From an uncultured beta proteobacterium (lineage in GTDB: Bacteria > Pseudomonadota > Gammaproteobacteria > Burkholderiales > Rhodocyclaceae), in NCBI GenBank assembly GCA_903886975.1, contig CAISOB010000095.1, forward strand, positions 1-43,456: 43,456 bases of DNA. Direction: 5' to 3'. Each line of letters begins with the position of its first letter. The first letter of the stretch is position 1. Below are positions 8,338 to 18,388 of the stretch, in pieces. The translations under genes and the position numbers were made by a program. The notes under the pieces were generated by a model. It did not search any database and was not told the DNA's origin. It saw only the letters and a list, made by a program, of their open reading frames with translations.

Positions 8338-10575
8338 TCAGCGCACGCAATCGACGAAATAGCTTGGCTTGCCGTTGCTCATGTCTTTGACCAGGCCGTG
8401 GATGTCGGTCTCGAACCCGGGGAACTGCTCGTTGAAATGCCGCGCGAACTTGAGGTAGCGAACGATCGTCGCGTTGAAGCGCTCGCCGGGGATCAGCAGC
8501 GGTATGCCGGGCGGATAGGGGGTGAGCAGGGTACTGGTGACGCGACCTTCGAGATCGTCGATCGGCACGCGATCGATCTCCCGATGCGCCATCTTGGCGA
8601 AGGCGTCGGCCGGACGCATCGCCGGAATCATGTCGGAGAGATACATTTCGGTGGTCAGCCGCGCAACGTCATTGACCGAATAGACGCCATGGATGAGGTG
8701 GCACAGTTCGCGCAGGCCGATGTGTTCATAGATCTGATGCTTGGCGACAAATTCGGGCAGCACCTTCCACAGCGGCTGATTCTTGTCGTAATCGTCCTTG
8801 AATTGCTGCAGCTCGGTAACCAGGGTGTTCCAGCGGCCCTTGGTGATGCCGATGGTAAACATGATGAAGAAGGAATACAGGCCGCACTTCTCGATGATGA
8901 CGCCGTGCTCGGCGAGGTACTTGGTGACGATCGATGCCGGGATTCCCCCCTCGGCGAAATCACCGTTGAGCGCAAGTCCCGGCGTGATCACCGTGGCCTT
9001 GATCGGATCGAGCATGTTGAAGCCGTCGGACAGCTGTTCGAAGCCATGCCAGCGCTCGCCGGGATTGAGCATCCAGGCCTCGCGTTCCTCGATGCCCTCC
9101 TCGGAGAGATCGTCGGGCCCCCAGACCTTGAACCACCAGTCGGCACCCCATTCCTCATCGACCTTGCGCATGGCGCGGCGGAAGTCGAGCGCTTCGGCGA
9201 TCGATTCCTCGACCAGCGCGGTTCCGGCCGGCGCTTCCATCATCGCCGCGGCGACGTCGCAGGACGCGATGATCGAGTATTGCGGCGAGGTCGAGGTGTG
9301 CATCAGGTAAGCCTCGTTGAAGACGTCGCGGTCAAGCTCGCGCTGTTCCGAATTCTGCACGAGGATCTGCGAGGCCTGCGACAGGCCGGCCAGCAACTTG
9401 TGCGTCGACTGCGTCGAAAAAATCATCGATTGCTTGCAGCGCGGCCGGTCAGCGCCGATCGCATGGTAGTCGCCGTAAAAATCGTGGAAAGCGGCATGCG
9501 GCAGCCACGCTTCGTCGAAGTGCAGGGTGTCGATCTTGCCGTCCAGCATCTCCTTGATTTCCTCGACGTTGTAGAGGATGCCGTCGTAAGTGCTCTGGGT
9601 GATGGTCAGCACGCGCGGTTTGGCCTTGACCTTGCATGCGAAAGGATGGGCGGCGATCTTCTTCTCGATGTTCTCCCAGAGAAATTCTTCTTTCGGGATC
9701 GGGCCGATAATGCCGTAGTGATTGCGCGTCGGCATCAGGAACACCGGAATCGCGCCGGTCATGATAATCGCATGCAGCACCGACTTGTGGCAGTTGCGGT
9801 CGACGACGACGATGTCGCCGGGTGCGACGGTCGAGTGCCAGACGATCTTGTTCGAGGTCGAGGTGCCGTTGGTAACGAAGAACAGATGGTCGGCGTTGAA
9901 GATGCGTGCGGCATTGCGCTCCGAAGCCGCGACCGGACCGGTGTGATCGAGCAGCTGGCCGAGTTCCTCGACGGCGTTGCACACGTCGGCGCGCAGCATG
10001 TTCTCGCCGAAGAACTGGTGGAACATCTGCCCGACCGGGCTCTTGAGAAACGCAACGCCGCCCGAGTGCCCCGGGCAATGCCAGGAGTAGGAGCCGTCGG
10101 CCGCGTAATGGGTCAGCGCGCGGAAGAAGGGCGGCGGCACGCTCTTGAGATAGGTTCTGGCTTCGCGAACGACATAGCGTCCGATGAACTCGGGCGTGTC
10201 CTCGAACATGTGGATGAAGCCATGCAGTTCGCGCAGCACGTCGTTCGGAATATGCCGAGAGGTGCGCGTCTCGCCATAAAGGAAGATCGGTATATCTTCG
10301 TTGCGGCAGCGAATTTCCATGACGAAGGCGCGCAGATTGGCGACCGTCTTCTCCGCTTCACCAGCGCTGAACTCCTCGTCGTCGATCGACAGGATGAAGG
10401 CCGAAGCACGGCTTTGCTGCTGCGCAAACGAAGTCAGATCGCCGTAGCTGGTCACGCCCAGGACCTCGAAGCCCTCGGTCTCTATGGCCTCGGCCAGCGC
10501 GCGTATACCCAGACCCGAGGCGTTTTCCGAACGGAAGTCCTCGTCGATGATGATGACCGGAAAATGAAAATGCAT
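8338..10575 (-). CDS. Orn/Lys/Arg decarboxylase (PLP, fold type I; arginine decarboxylase-like)
   Basis: A 745-aa member of the large inducible Orn/Lys/Arg decarboxylase family. The N-terminal response-regulator-like wing domain begins HFHFPVIIIDEDFRSENASG. The PLP core shows SWHCPGHSGGVAF (around 165-176), FVTNGTSTSNKIV (phosphate contacts), HFDEAW with Asp354 for the pyridine nitrogen, and STQSTHKLLAGLSQAS with the Schiff-base Lys393. The C-terminal domain follows from about 600. Such enzymes make agmatine, cadaverine or putrescine and consume a proton. The family match is secure, but the substrate cannot be fixed from sequence; betaproteobacterial homologues are usually called arginine (AdiA-like) or arginine/lysine/ornithine decarboxylase. 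No amino-acid/amine antiporter is adjacent, which favours biosynthesis over acid resistance. Confidence 0.9.
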   Translation of the reverse strand: MHFHFPVIIIDEDFRSENASGLGIRALAEAIETEGFEVLGVTSYGDLTSFAQQQSRASAFILSIDDEEFSAGEAEKTVANLRAFVMEIRCRNEDIPIFLYGETRTSRHIPNDVLRELHGFIHMFEDTPEFIGRYVVREARTYLKSVPPPFFRALTHYAADGSYSWHCPGHSGGVAFLKSPVGQMFHQFFGENMLRADVCNAVEELGQLLDHTGPVAASERNAARIFNADHLFFVTNGTSTSNKIVWHSTVAPGDIVVVDRNCHKSVLHAIIMTGAIPVFLMPTRNHYGIIGPIPKEEFLWENIEKKIAAHPFACKVKAKPRVLTITQSTYDGILYNVEEIKEMLDGKIDTLHFDEAWLPHAAFHDFYGDYHAIGADRPRCKQSMIFSTQSTHKLLAGLSQASQILVQNSEQRELDRDVFNEAYLMHTSTSPQYSIIASCDVAAAMMEAPAGTALVEESIAEALDFRRAMRKVDEEWGADWWFKVWGPDDLSEEGIEEREAWMLNPGERWHGFEQLSDGFNMLDPIKATVITPGLALNGDFAEGGIPASIVTKYLAEHGVIIEKCGLYSFFIMFTIGITKGRWNTLVTELQQFKDDYDKNQPLWKVLPEFVAKHQIYEHIGLRELCHLIHGVYSVNDVARLTTEMYLSDMIPAMRPADAFAKMAHREIDRVPIDDLEGRVTSTLLTPYPPGIPLLIPGERFNATIVRYLKFARHFNEQFPGFETDIHGLVKDMSNGKPSYFVDCVR

Positions 10576-10683
10576 GGCTAACTCCGAAAAAGGCGAACCA
10601 CCGGGACACCAAGAATTACCAAGAGCGGAGCTTTGCTCGGTATGCCATTGTGCTCTTTGTAGCCTGGCGGCGAAGATGTCGAA

Positions 10684-11250
10684 TTAAATTTTCGGCAGGG
10701 TCACGCCGACCTGCCCCTGATACTTGCCGTTCCTGTCCTTGTACGACGTTTCGCACTCTTCGTCGGATTCGAAGAATATCACTTGCGCGATCCCTTCATT
10801 GGCGTAGATCTTGGCGGGCAACGGCGTGGTGTTCGAGAACTCGAGCGTCACATAGCCCTCCCATTCGGGCTCGAAAGGGGTGACGTTGACGATGATGCCG
10901 CATCGCGCATAGGTGCTCTTGCCCAGGCAAACGGTCAGGACATTGCGCGGAACCCGGAAGTATTCGACGGTGCGCGCCAGGGCGAAGGAATTCGGCGGGA
11001 TGATGCAGGAATCGCCGATCACTTCGACGAAGGAATTCGGATCGAAATTCTTCGGATCGACGATGGTCGAGTTGATGTTGGTAAACAGCTTGAATTCGTT
11101 GGAGCAGCGAATATCGTAGCCATAGCTCGAGGTCCCGTAGGAAATGATCTTGCGGCCGTCGATCTCGCGCACCTGACCGGCTTCGAAAGGCTCGATCATG
11201 CCGTGCTGCTCCGCCATGCGGCGTATCCACTTGTCGGATTTGATGGACAT
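10684..11250 (-). CDS. dcd: dCTP deaminase
   Basis: Converts dCTP to dUTP, the precursor that dUTPase and then ThyA turn into dTMP. At 188 aa it has normal length for the homotrimeric enzyme. It begins [19 protein letters not shown] and carries [31 protein letters not shown], the conserved [11 protein letters not shown] (Ser112 and Arg116) and [15 protein letters not shown] with the catalytic Glu137 (Glu138 in E. coli). The 108-bp gap to the downstream decarboxylase has no recognisable terminator. Confidence 0.96.
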   Translation of the reverse strand: MSIKSDKWIRRMAEQHGMIEPFEAGQVREIDGRKIISYGTSSYGYDIRCSNEFKLFTNINSTIVDPKNFDPNSFVEVIGDSCIIPPNSFALARTVEYFRVPRNVLTVCLGKSTYARCGIIVNVTPFEPEWEGYVTLEFSNTTPLPAKIYANEGIAQVIFFESDEECETSYKDRNGKYQGQVGVTLPKI

Positions 11251-11376
11251 CGCTGATTACCAGAGACCGTGATGAAAGGCGCTTATTCTACGATCTCTGC
11301 GCGCTTGTGGGGAAATGAAACCGGGCCGGCGCAAAAAATGGCGGCCGACCCGCCTGCCAGCGTTGTCCGCTTAGCC

Positions 11377-11760
11377 TTACACGGCTTTCGTCACGTCGCC
11401 GCAGCTTAGCACCATGGCCACGCCGCGCGCTTTCATCGTCGCCACGAAGCGACCGAAGGCACCGTGTTTCCAGGCGTCGGGACGATCCGGACTAACGTAG
11501 AGGACCAGGTCTTCGCCCTGGTTGGTCGCGCCGATCACGACATGCGAGCGGTCCGGGCGCAATTCGAGCGGCATCGGCTTCGCTCCGGCCTGGGTCTGCA
11601 GCCAGATGCACTCATAGACTCGGCACGATTCGGGCCGGCTGTCGTAGATCGTGCACCCGGCGCCGATCTTGCAATGCGGGCACCAGGTATTGCCCGGCTT
11701 GTTCAGCTCGCGAATCTTCAACATCTTGCAGCAGGCGGTGCAACCGTCACAACTGGGCAT
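11377..11760 (-). CDS. YkgJ-family cysteine-cluster protein
   Basis: A 127-residue protein with a dense Cys pattern: CxxCxxCC at residues 4-11, CPHC at 27-30, then Cys36, Cys46 and Cys51. This is the CxxCxxCC family (YkgJ, UPF0153), predicted to bind zinc or an Fe-S cluster; no reaction is established. The C-terminal half (ELRPDRSHVVIGATNQGEDL and onward) is a small alpha/beta region. It lies 32 bp downstream of apbC on the same strand, so a link to Fe-S carriage is tempting but not shown. Confidence 0.8.
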   Translation of the reverse strand: MPSCDGCTACCKMLKIRELNKPGNTWCPHCKIGAGCTIYDSRPESCRVYECIWLQTQAGAKPMPLELRPDRSHVVIGATNQGEDLVLYVSPDRPDAWKHGAFGRFVATMKARGVAMVLSCGDVTKAV

Positions 11761-11792
11761 AAAGTCCTTTCCGGCCGAAGCGCACAGGCCGC

Positions 11793-12884
11793 TCAGGTAC
11801 TCTGAACGACGATGTTCGGGAACTTGGCGCTCATGTCCTTGGCGCGTTCGGCAACCTTCACGGCGATGCGCCGGGCGATCATCCGGTAGATCTCGGCGGC
11901 GCGCGAATCCGGCGCGCCGACGACGGTCGGCTTGCCCGAATCGGCCATTTCACGGATGGCAAGTTCGAGCGGCAGCGCGCCGAGCAGTTCGACGTCATAG
12001 TCCGCGCACATCTTTTCGCCGCCACCGTGGCCGAAGATGTACTCCTCGTGGCCGCATTTGGAACAGATATGGATGCTCATGTTTTCGACCAGCCCGAGGA
12101 TCGGGATGCCGACCTTGTCGAACATCTTGAGTCCCTTGCGCGCGTCGATCAGGGCGATGTCCTGCGGCGTCGTGACGATGACCGCGCCGGTGACCGGCAC
12201 CTTCTGGGCCAGGGTCAGCTGCGTGTCGCCGGTTCCCGGCGGCATGTCGACGATCAGATAATCGACATCCTTCCAGTTGGTCTGATTGAGCAGCTGTTCG
12301 AGCGCCTGGGTGACCATCGGGCCGCGCCAGACCATCGGCGAATCGACGTCGATCATGAATCCGATCGACATTGCCTGCAGTCCGTAAACTTTCAGCGGCT
12401 CCATCGACTTGTCGTCTTCGGTTTCCGGCTGCTTGCCTGCAAGACCCAGCATTTGCGGAATCGATGGACCGTAAATATCGGCGTCGAGCAGCCCCACTGT
12501 CGCGCCTTCCTGCGCCAGCGCCAAGGCTAGATTGACGGCGGTCGTGCTTTTGCCGACGCCGCCCTTTCCCGAAGCCACGGCGATGATGTTCTTGACGCCC
12601 TTGAGCGGTTTGAGATTGCGCTGCACGGCATGGGCGACGATGCTGACCGTCACCTTGGCATCGACGCTGACGACGCCCGGAATCGCCGCGATCGCAGCGC
12701 CGACCTCCGCGCGTATCGACGCGATCTGCGTTTTCGCCGGATAGCCGAGTTCGATGGTCAGCGACACTTTGCCGTCATCGACCGCGATGTTTTTCGCCGA
12801 ACGCGTCGAGATGTAGTCTTTCTTGGTATTCGGGTCGATCAGATTCTTCAGCGCCGCGTGTACGGCATCAATCGTTACAGCCAT
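11793..12884 (-). CDS. apbC: Iron-sulfur cluster carrier ATPase ApbC/Mrp
   Basis: A P-loop NTPase of the Mrp/NBP35 family that holds a transferable [4Fe-4S] cluster between subunits and delivers it to apoproteins. The 363-aa protein has an N-terminal MIP18-like domain (about 1-85), a deviant Walker A SGKGGVGKST (105-114), the Mrp signature DVDYLIVDMPPGTGDTQLTL (about 207-225), and CSKC at 274-277, whose two cysteines bridge the cluster. It is divergent from metG across a 134-bp promoter region. The two Ehr-type complexes downstream of metG each contain an Fe-S subunit and could be clients, but ApbC is a housekeeping protein in this group. Confidence 0.93.
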   Translation of the reverse strand: MAVTIDAVHAALKNLIDPNTKKDYISTRSAKNIAVDDGKVSLTIELGYPAKTQIASIRAEVGAAIAAIPGVVSVDAKVTVSIVAHAVQRNLKPLKGVKNIIAVASGKGGVGKSTTAVNLALALAQEGATVGLLDADIYGPSIPQMLGLAGKQPETEDDKSMEPLKVYGLQAMSIGFMIDVDSPMVWRGPMVTQALEQLLNQTNWKDVDYLIVDMPPGTGDTQLTLAQKVPVTGAVIVTTPQDIALIDARKGLKMFDKVGIPILGLVENMSIHICSKCGHEEYIFGHGGGEKMCADYDVELLGALPLELAIREMADSGKPTVVGAPDSRAAEIYRMIARRIAVKVAERAKDMSAKFPNIVVQST

Positions 12885-12944
12885 CGTCCACTCCTAGTTG
12901 TATACCCGAGCAATTTTGTCGAGTTTACCCGAAAACGTGAGGGG

Positions 12945-12965
12945 CTGCATTTTGCTAGAATGCAG
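12945..12965 (+). promoter_or_regulatory. Extended -10 promoter inside a dyad, upstream of metG
   Basis: TGCTAGAAT (12953-12961) is an extended -10 element. It is embedded in a perfect 7-bp inverted repeat, CTGCATT (12945-12951) and AATGCAG (12959-12965). No good -35 is present at normal spacing. A dyad centred on the -10 could be an operator; this is inference. Confidence 0.35.
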
Positions 12966-13018
12966 GGCTTGCCGCAAGCGCTCAACCGACGCCAGAGCGG
13001 AATTCCTGATCGCAGCCC

Positions 13019-15145
13019 ATGACCCGCAAAATCCTCGTTACCTCCGCGCTGCCCTATGCCAACGGCGCAATTCACCTCGGCCACCTCGTCGAATACATCC
13101 AGACCGACATCTGGGTGCGCTTCCAGAAAATGCAGCCGAAGGAACAGGTCGCCGAATGCTGGTACGTCTGCGCCGACGACACGCACGGCACGCCGATCAT
13201 GCTGCGCGCGGAAAAAGACGGCATCACGCCGGAAGCGCTGATCGCCCGCGTGCACGGCGAGCATGCGCGCGACTTTGCCGGATTCCATGTCGCTTTCGAC
13301 AATTTCTACACGACGCATTCACCCGAAACACAGGACTGCGCCAACGAAATTTATGCCCGCCTCAAGGCCGCCGGGCTGATCGAAGTGCGCACCATCGCGC
13401 AGTACTACGACCCGCTCAAACAGATGTTCCTGCCCGACCGCTTCATCAAGGGCGAATGCCCGAAGTGCGGCGCCAAGGACCAGTACGGCGACAACTGCGA
13501 AATGTGCGGCGCCGCCTACACGCCGAACGAGCTGATCAATCCCTACTCGGCGGTCTCGGGCGCCAAGCCCGAACTGCGCAACTCCGACCATTATTTCTTC
13601 AAGCTCTCCGACCCGCGCTGCCAGAGCTTCCTGCGCCGCTGGACGCGCGAGCCCGGGCGCCTGCAGGCCGAAGCGGCGAACAAGATGCAGGAGTGGCTGG
13701 GATTTAACGAAAATGCGGACGCAGCCGAACAGAACAAGCTGACCGACTGGGACATTTCGCGCGATGCACCCTACTTCGGGTTCGAAATGCCCGACGCGCC
13801 GGGCAAGTATTTCTACGTCTGGCTCGACGCGCCGATCGGTTACATGGGCTCGTTCAAGAACCTCTGCGCGCAAAAGGGCCTGGACTTCGACGCCTACTGG
13901 AAGCCCGATTCGAAGGCCGAGCTCTATCATTTCATCGGCAAGGACATCCTCTATTTCCACGCGCTCTTCTGGCCGGCGGAACTCGAATACGCGGGCTATC
14001 GCACGCCGACCAGCGTCTTCGCGCACGGCTTCCTGACCGTCGACGGCGCCAAGATGTCGAAATCGCGCGGCACCTTCATCACCGCCGAGAGTTACCTGCA
14101 GGAAGGCCTCAATCCCGAATGGCTGCGCTACTACTACGCTGCCAAGCTCGGCAATACGATGGAAGACATCGATCTTAACCTCGACGATTTCGTCGCCCGC
14201 GTGAACTCCGACCTGGTCGGTAAATATGTCAACATCGCGAGTCGCTGCGCCGGTTTCATCAGCAAGAAGTTCGGCGGCAGGCTGGCTGCGGTCGACGGCG
14301 TCGATTGTGAGTGGCTGAAGCCGTTCCGTTCCGCCGCCGGAACGATCGCGGCCGCCTACGAGGATCGCGAATTCGGCCGTGCCCTGCGCGAGGTCATGGC
14401 CCTGGCCGATGTCGCCAACGTCGTGGTCAACGTGCGCAAGCCCTGGGAACTGGCCAAGCAGGAAGGCCGCGAAGCCGAGCTCCATGACGCCTGCTCGCAG
14501 GCCCTCGAAGCTTTCCGCCTGCTGACGCTCTATCTGAAACCGGTGCTGCCCAAGCTCGCCGAGGCCGTCGAGGCCTTTCTCGACATCGCGCCGCTGGCCT
14601 GGAGCGATGCGGGCAAGCCGCTGCCGGCTGGCCATACGATCAAGCCCTACGGCCATCTGCTGACGCGCATCGACGCCAAACAGATCGCGGCCCTGGTCGC
14701 CGCCAACACGCCGCCGCCGGCAGCGAGCGAGCAGCCGGCCCCGGTCGCCGTGCCCGCAGTCCAGGCAGCCGTTGCGGCGCCAGCCGCAACGGCTGCGCCA
14801 GAAGCGGACAACATCAGTATCGACGAATTCATGAAGGTCGAGCTGCGCATCGCGCGCATCGTCGATGCGGGGCAAGTCGAGGGCGCCGAGAAGCTAATCC
14901 GTCTTGCCCTCGATGTCGGCGAAGAAAAACGGCGCCAGGTTTTCGCCGGGATCAAATCGGCATACGATCCGGCGCAGCTCATCGGCCGGCTGACGGTGAT
15001 GGTCGCCAACCTCGCACCGCGCAAGATGAAGTTCGGCATCAGCGAAGGGATGGTACTCGCCGCCTCCGACGCCGACGGAAAGACGCCAGGCATCTTTCTG
15101 CTTGCGCCCGATGCCGGCGCGCTGCCCGGGATGCGCGTAAAATAA
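13019..15145 (+). CDS. metG: Methionyl-tRNA synthetase
   Basis: Charges tRNA-Met with methionine. The 708-aa protein is of the long two-domain bacterial type. The class I signatures are HLGH (residues 19-22, the HIGH motif) and KMSKS (345-349). The zinc knuckle is CPKC (147-150) and CEMC (160-163). An alanine/proline-rich linker (roughly 565-597) leads to a C-terminal EMAP/OB-fold tRNA-binding and dimerisation domain beginning [17 protein letters not shown] small membrane-protein gene follows after 7 bp and then hyfB, so the first Ehr cluster may be partly read from the metG promoter. Confidence 0.97.
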   Translation: MTRKILVTSALPYANGAIHLGHLVEYIQTDIWVRFQKMQPKEQVAECWYVCADDTHGTPIMLRAEKDGITPEALIARVHGEHARDFAGFHVAFDNFYTTHSPETQDCANEIYARLKAAGLIEVRTIAQYYDPLKQMFLPDRFIKGECPKCGAKDQYGDNCEMCGAAYTPNELINPYSAVSGAKPELRNSDHYFFKLSDPRCQSFLRRWTREPGRLQAEAANKMQEWLGFNENADAAEQNKLTDWDISRDAPYFGFEMPDAPGKYFYVWLDAPIGYMGSFKNLCAQKGLDFDAYWKPDSKAELYHFIGKDILYFHALFWPAELEYAGYRTPTSVFAHGFLTVDGAKMSKSRGTFITAESYLQEGLNPEWLRYYYAAKLGNTMEDIDLNLDDFVARVNSDLVGKYVNIASRCAGFISKKFGGRLAAVDGVDCEWLKPFRSAAGTIAAAYEDREFGRALREVMALADVANVVVNVRKPWELAKQEGREAELHDACSQALEAFRLLTLYLKPVLPKLAEAVEAFLDIAPLAWSDAGKPLPAGHTIKPYGHLLTRIDAKQIAALVAANTPPPAASEQPAPVAVPAVQAAVAAPAATAAPEADNISIDEFMKVELRIARIVDAGQVEGAEKLIRLALDVGEEKRRQVFAGIKSAYDPAQLIGRLTVMVANLAPRKMKFGISEGMVLAASDADGKTPGIFLLAPDAGALPGMRVK

Positions 15146-15152
15146 GCGCCTC

Positions 15153-15431
15153 ATGCTGCCGCAATCCCAATCCCCCCGGCGGCACCGTCCGCGACTGACG
15201 CTGAAGATCATGCTCTATGCCCTCTTCGATGTCACCGGCATGATCCTGCTGAGCAGCGGCGCGTTGTGGCTGACACGCGGCCAGGCGCTGTTCGTCGTGG
15301 GCTGGCCGAGCAGCACCGCTGGAGCGGTCGCGATGACGGTGGCCGGCCTGGTGCTGATGGTCTGGGCCGCAGGCCGAATCCTGCGCGAGTTGCTGCAAGC
15401 TCCCGGCGACCGTTCCGAAGACGGCTCTTAG
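15153..15431 (+). CDS. Small two-helix membrane protein, unknown
   Basis: 92 residues with a basic N-terminus (QSPRRHRPRLTL), two hydrophobic segments (about 19-41 and 52-73) separated by a short loop, and an acidic C-terminal tail. I recognise no family. It starts 7 bp after the metG stop and ends 3 bp before the hyfB start, so it is co-transcribed with both. It may be an accessory or assembly subunit of the first Ehr-type complex; nothing equivalent precedes the second copy. Confidence 0.6.
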   Translation: MLPQSQSPRRHRPRLTLKIMLYALFDVTGMILLSSGALWLTRGQALFVVGWPSSTAGAVAMTVAGLVLMVWAAGRILRELLQAPGDRSEDGS

Positions 15432-15434
15432 TTC

Positions 15435-17438
15435 ATGCACGCCTTGCTCGACTGGATCGTGCTGGTCGCCTGCGGCTGGCTCTTGATCGGTCTCATCGGC
15501 ATCGCTTTCTCGCGCCAGTTCCTGCTGATCACGCGCCTGCTTTTCCCGTTCGGCGCGGCCCTCGGCCTGTTGCTCGCGGCGCTCGCACTGTCGGCACTGG
15601 TCGCCGGACCGCAGGTACGCATCCTGCCGCTCGGCCTGCCCGACCTGCCTTTCCATTTGCGCCTCGACGCGCTCTCCGGCTTCTTCCTGTTCCTGCTTGG
15701 CGCCGCGGGCGCCGGCATCTCGATTTACGCCGCCGGATATTTCCGCCGCGGCGAAGGCACGACGCCCGGCCAGCAATGCCTGCGCTACCACGTGTTCCTC
15801 GCCAGCATGGCCTTCGTGATGCTCGCCGACGACGGCTACGCCTTCATGGTCGCCTGGGAAACGATGGCGCTGAGTTCCTTCTTCCTCGTCACCTCGGAAC
15901 ATCGTCATGCGGAGATCCGCCGCGCCGGCTATCTCTACCTGCTCGTCGCCCATATCGGCGCGGTCGGCATCCTGCTCTCCTTCGGCGTGATGGCCGGCAG
16001 CGCCGGCGATTACACCTTCGACGCGATGCGCGAATTTTCGACGCTGGGCATCTGGCCGACGATCGCCTTCCTGCTCGCACTCTTCGGCTTCGGCGCCAAG
16101 GCCGGCCTCTTGCCCCTGCACATCTGGCTGCCCGAAGCGCATCCGGCCGCGCCGTCGCCGGTCTCGGCGATGATGAGCGGCGTGATGTTGAAAACCGCGA
16201 TCTACGGCCTGCTGCGCGTGAGCTTCGATCTCCTGCATGCGCAGCTCTGGTGGTGGGGCGTGCTGCTGCTGCTCATTGGCCTGGCCAGTGCGCTGTTCGG
16301 CGTCATCTTCGCCGCGGTGCAGACCGACATGAAGCGCCTGCTCGCCTACTCGTCGATCGAGAATATCGGGCTTATCTTCGTCGGCCTCGGCCTGGCCTTG
16401 ATCTTCAAGTCCTTCCTGGCGCCCAACCTGGCCGCGCTGGCGCTCACCGCGACGCTCTACCACTGCCTCAACCACGCCTTCTTCAAGAGCCTGCTGTTTC
16501 TGGCCACCGGTTCGGTGCTGCACGCCACCGGCGAGCGCAACCTCGGCAAGCTCGGCGGCCTGATCCATCGCATGCCCTGGGTGGCCTGGCTGGCGCTCGT
16601 CGGCGCGCTGGCCTCGGCGGGCCTGCCGCCGTTCAACGGCTTCGTCTCGGAATGGCTGCTGCTGCAAAGTTTCCTGTTCACCTCGGGACTGCCACAGGGC
16701 TACCTCAACATGCTGCTGCCGGTCGTCGCCGGCGCCGTCGCGCTGATCGCCGCGCTCGCCGGATTTGCCATGGTCAAATTCTACGGCATCATCTTCCTCG
16801 GCCAACCGCGCGAAGAGAAACTCGCGCAGGCCCACGACGCCGGCCGCCTCGAGCGCATCGGCCTGCTCTGGCTGGCCGCCGGCTGCATCCTGCTCGGCGT
16901 CCTGCCCAATGTCGTCATCGCCCTGCTCGATCCGGTCACCCGCCTGCTGGTCAGCGGCGGCCTGGGCGCCGTCGCCAGCAGCCACGGCTGGTGGCTGCTG
17001 GCGCCGATCAGCGAGGACCGCGCCAGCTACAGCCCGGCGATCTTCCTTTGCAGCATCGCGCTCTTCATGCCCTTGGTTTACTTCGCGGTGCGCCGCTACT
17101 ATCACGGGCGAATGAAGCGCGTCGCCCCCTGGGATTGCGGTTTCCCGCTGCAGACTTCGCGCATGCAGGACAGCGCCGAGGGTTTCGGCCAACCGATCCG
17201 GCGCATTTTCGCGCCTTTCCTGCGCCGCACGCGCGAGCACCCCTCGCCTTTCGATACCGAGCCGCGCTACCACAGTCGCGTCGAAGATCCTTTCTGGTAC
17301 TGGCTCTATCTGCCGCTTACCCGGCTCGTCGAACGGGGAACGCGAATCATCGCCTTCCTGCAGCAGGGACGCATCGCGATCTACCTGCTCTACAGCTTCG
17401 TCACCCTGCTGACCCTCCTGGTATTGACCCGCGGATGA
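15435..17438 (+). CDS. hyfB: Ehr/hydrogenase-4-type antiporter-like subunit HyfB (copy 1)
   Basis: A 667-aa polytopic inner-membrane protein of the Mrp-antiporter/NuoL-NuoM family with about 14-16 predicted helices. It is expected to move protons (or sodium) across the membrane when driven by the attached redox module. Key residues of the ion path are visible: Glu142 in WETMALSSFF and Lys222 in FGAKAGLLPLHIWLPEAH. It also has YSSIENIGLIF, YHCLNHAFFKSLLF and GLPPFNGFVSEW. The C-terminal extension with APWDCGFPLQTSRMQ and FGQPIRRIFAPF is typical of HyfB/HycC rather than NuoL. It overlaps hyfC by four bases (ATGA), as do most junctions in this operon. Confidence 0.9.
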   Translation: MHALLDWIVLVACGWLLIGLIGIAFSRQFLLITRLLFPFGAALGLLLAALALSALVAGPQVRILPLGLPDLPFHLRLDALSGFFLFLLGAAGAGISIYAAGYFRRGEGTTPGQQCLRYHVFLASMAFVMLADDGYAFMVAWETMALSSFFLVTSEHRHAEIRRAGYLYLLVAHIGAVGILLSFGVMAGSAGDYTFDAMREFSTLGIWPTIAFLLALFGFGAKAGLLPLHIWLPEAHPAAPSPVSAMMSGVMLKTAIYGLLRVSFDLLHAQLWWWGVLLLLIGLASALFGVIFAAVQTDMKRLLAYSSIENIGLIFVGLGLALIFKSFLAPNLAALALTATLYHCLNHAFFKSLLFLATGSVLHATGERNLGKLGGLIHRMPWVAWLALVGALASAGLPPFNGFVSEWLLLQSFLFTSGLPQGYLNMLLPVVAGAVALIAALAGFAMVKFYGIIFLGQPREEKLAQAHDAGRLERIGLLWLAAGCILLGVLPNVVIALLDPVTRLLVSGGLGAVASSHGWWLLAPISEDRASYSPAIFLCSIALFMPLVYFAVRRYYHGRMKRVAPWDCGFPLQTSRMQDSAEGFGQPIRRIFAPFLRRTREHPSPFDTEPRYHSRVEDPFWYWLYLPLTRLVERGTRIIAFLQQGRIAIYLLYSFVTLLTLLVLTRG

Positions 17439-18388
17439 ACTTCTACGCCCTCTTCGCCCAACTGCTCGAACTGGCCGTGGCCCTGGTCCTGGCGCCCATT
17501 CTCAACGGCTGGATCAACCAGTGCCGCGCCTGGCTGCAGAACCGCTCGGCGCCGCCGCTGCTGCAGACCTACTACACGCTCTCCAAGCTCTTCCATAAAG
17601 ACGTGCTGCTCGCGCACAACGCATCCACGCTGTTCCGCGCCGCGCCCTACATCATCTTTTCGTGCATGGCCCTGTCCTGCGCGATCGTGCCGACGTTGTC
17701 CACCGACCTGATCTTTTCGCCGGCCGCCGACGCCATCGCCCTGGTCGGACTGTTCGCCCTGGCGCGTGTGTTCATCGCCCTGGCCGGCATGGATGTCGGC
17801 ACCTCCTTCGGTTCGCTCGGTTCGCGGCGCGAGATGCTGATTGGCTTTCTCGCCGAGCCGGCCTTGCTGATGGTCTTCTTCACCACCTCGCTGATTTCGC
17901 AATCGACGTCGCTGTCAACCATCGTCGAAACCCTGGCGCATCGCGAATTCGCGATTTATCCGAGCCTGGCTTTCGCCGGCGTCGCTTTCACCATGGTTTC
18001 GCTCGCCGAGAACGCGCGCGTGCCGATCGACAACCCGGCGACCCATCTCGAGCTCACCATGATTCACGAGGCGATGATCCTCGAGTACTCGGGGCGACAT
18101 CTGGCGCTGATCGAATGGGCCTCGTGCCTCAAGCTCTTCGCCTATTCGTGCATCGGCATCGCGCTGTTCTTCCCGTTCGGCATTCCCGAAGCCGCGCAGC
18201 CGGCGGCGCTGGCGCTGGCCGCGATCATCCTGATCCTGAAACTGACGGTTGGTGGTTTCCTGCTGGCGCTGATCGAAACGCTGAGTGCCAAGATGCGCAT
18301 CTTCCGCGCACCCGAGTTCCTCGGCACCGCTTTCCTGCTCGCCGTGCTGGCCATGCTGGTGCACCTGCTGCTCGAGGCCGGCCAATGA
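17435..18388 (+). CDS. hyfC: NuoH-like membrane subunit HyfC (copy 1)
   Basis: A 317-aa membrane protein homologous to HyfC/HycD and NuoH, the subunit joining the hydrophilic redox arm to the ion-pumping arm. It carries the conserved segment IDNPATHLELTMIHEAM (NPATHLE at 200-206) followed by EYSGRHLALIEWAS, with the acidic residues that line the hydrophilic channel in complex I. The start ATG at 17435 overlaps the hyfB stop and its stop overlaps the hyfE start at 18385. The long open frame running into it from 15266 is a shadow of hyfB. Confidence 0.9.
   Translation: MNFYALFAQLLELAVALVLAPILNGWINQCRAWLQNRSAPPLLQTYYTLSKLFHKDVLLAHNASTLFRAAPYIIFSCMALSCAIVPTLSTDLIFSPAADAIALVGLFALARVFIALAGMDVGTSFGSLGSRREMLIGFLAEPALLMVFFTTSLISQSTSLSTIVETLAHREFAIYPSLAFAGVAFTMVSLAENARVPIDNPATHLELTMIHEAMILEYSGRHLALIEWASCLKLFAYSCIGIALFFPFGIPEAAQPAALALAAIILILKLTVGGFLLALIETLSAKMRIFRAPEFLGTAFLLAVLAMLVHLLLEAGQ

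Noticed and set aside
8257..10581. 774-aa plus-strand open frame over the decarboxylase
   Set aside because: It is antisense to a full PLP decarboxylase with all motifs; its composition (Arg/Asp/Glu/Val-rich without motifs) is typical of a shadow frame.
15039..17273. 744-aa minus-strand open frame over hyfB copy 1
   Set aside because: Very rich in Gln, Glu, Ala and Arg, as expected for the complement of a membrane protein gene; no ribosome-binding site or domain.
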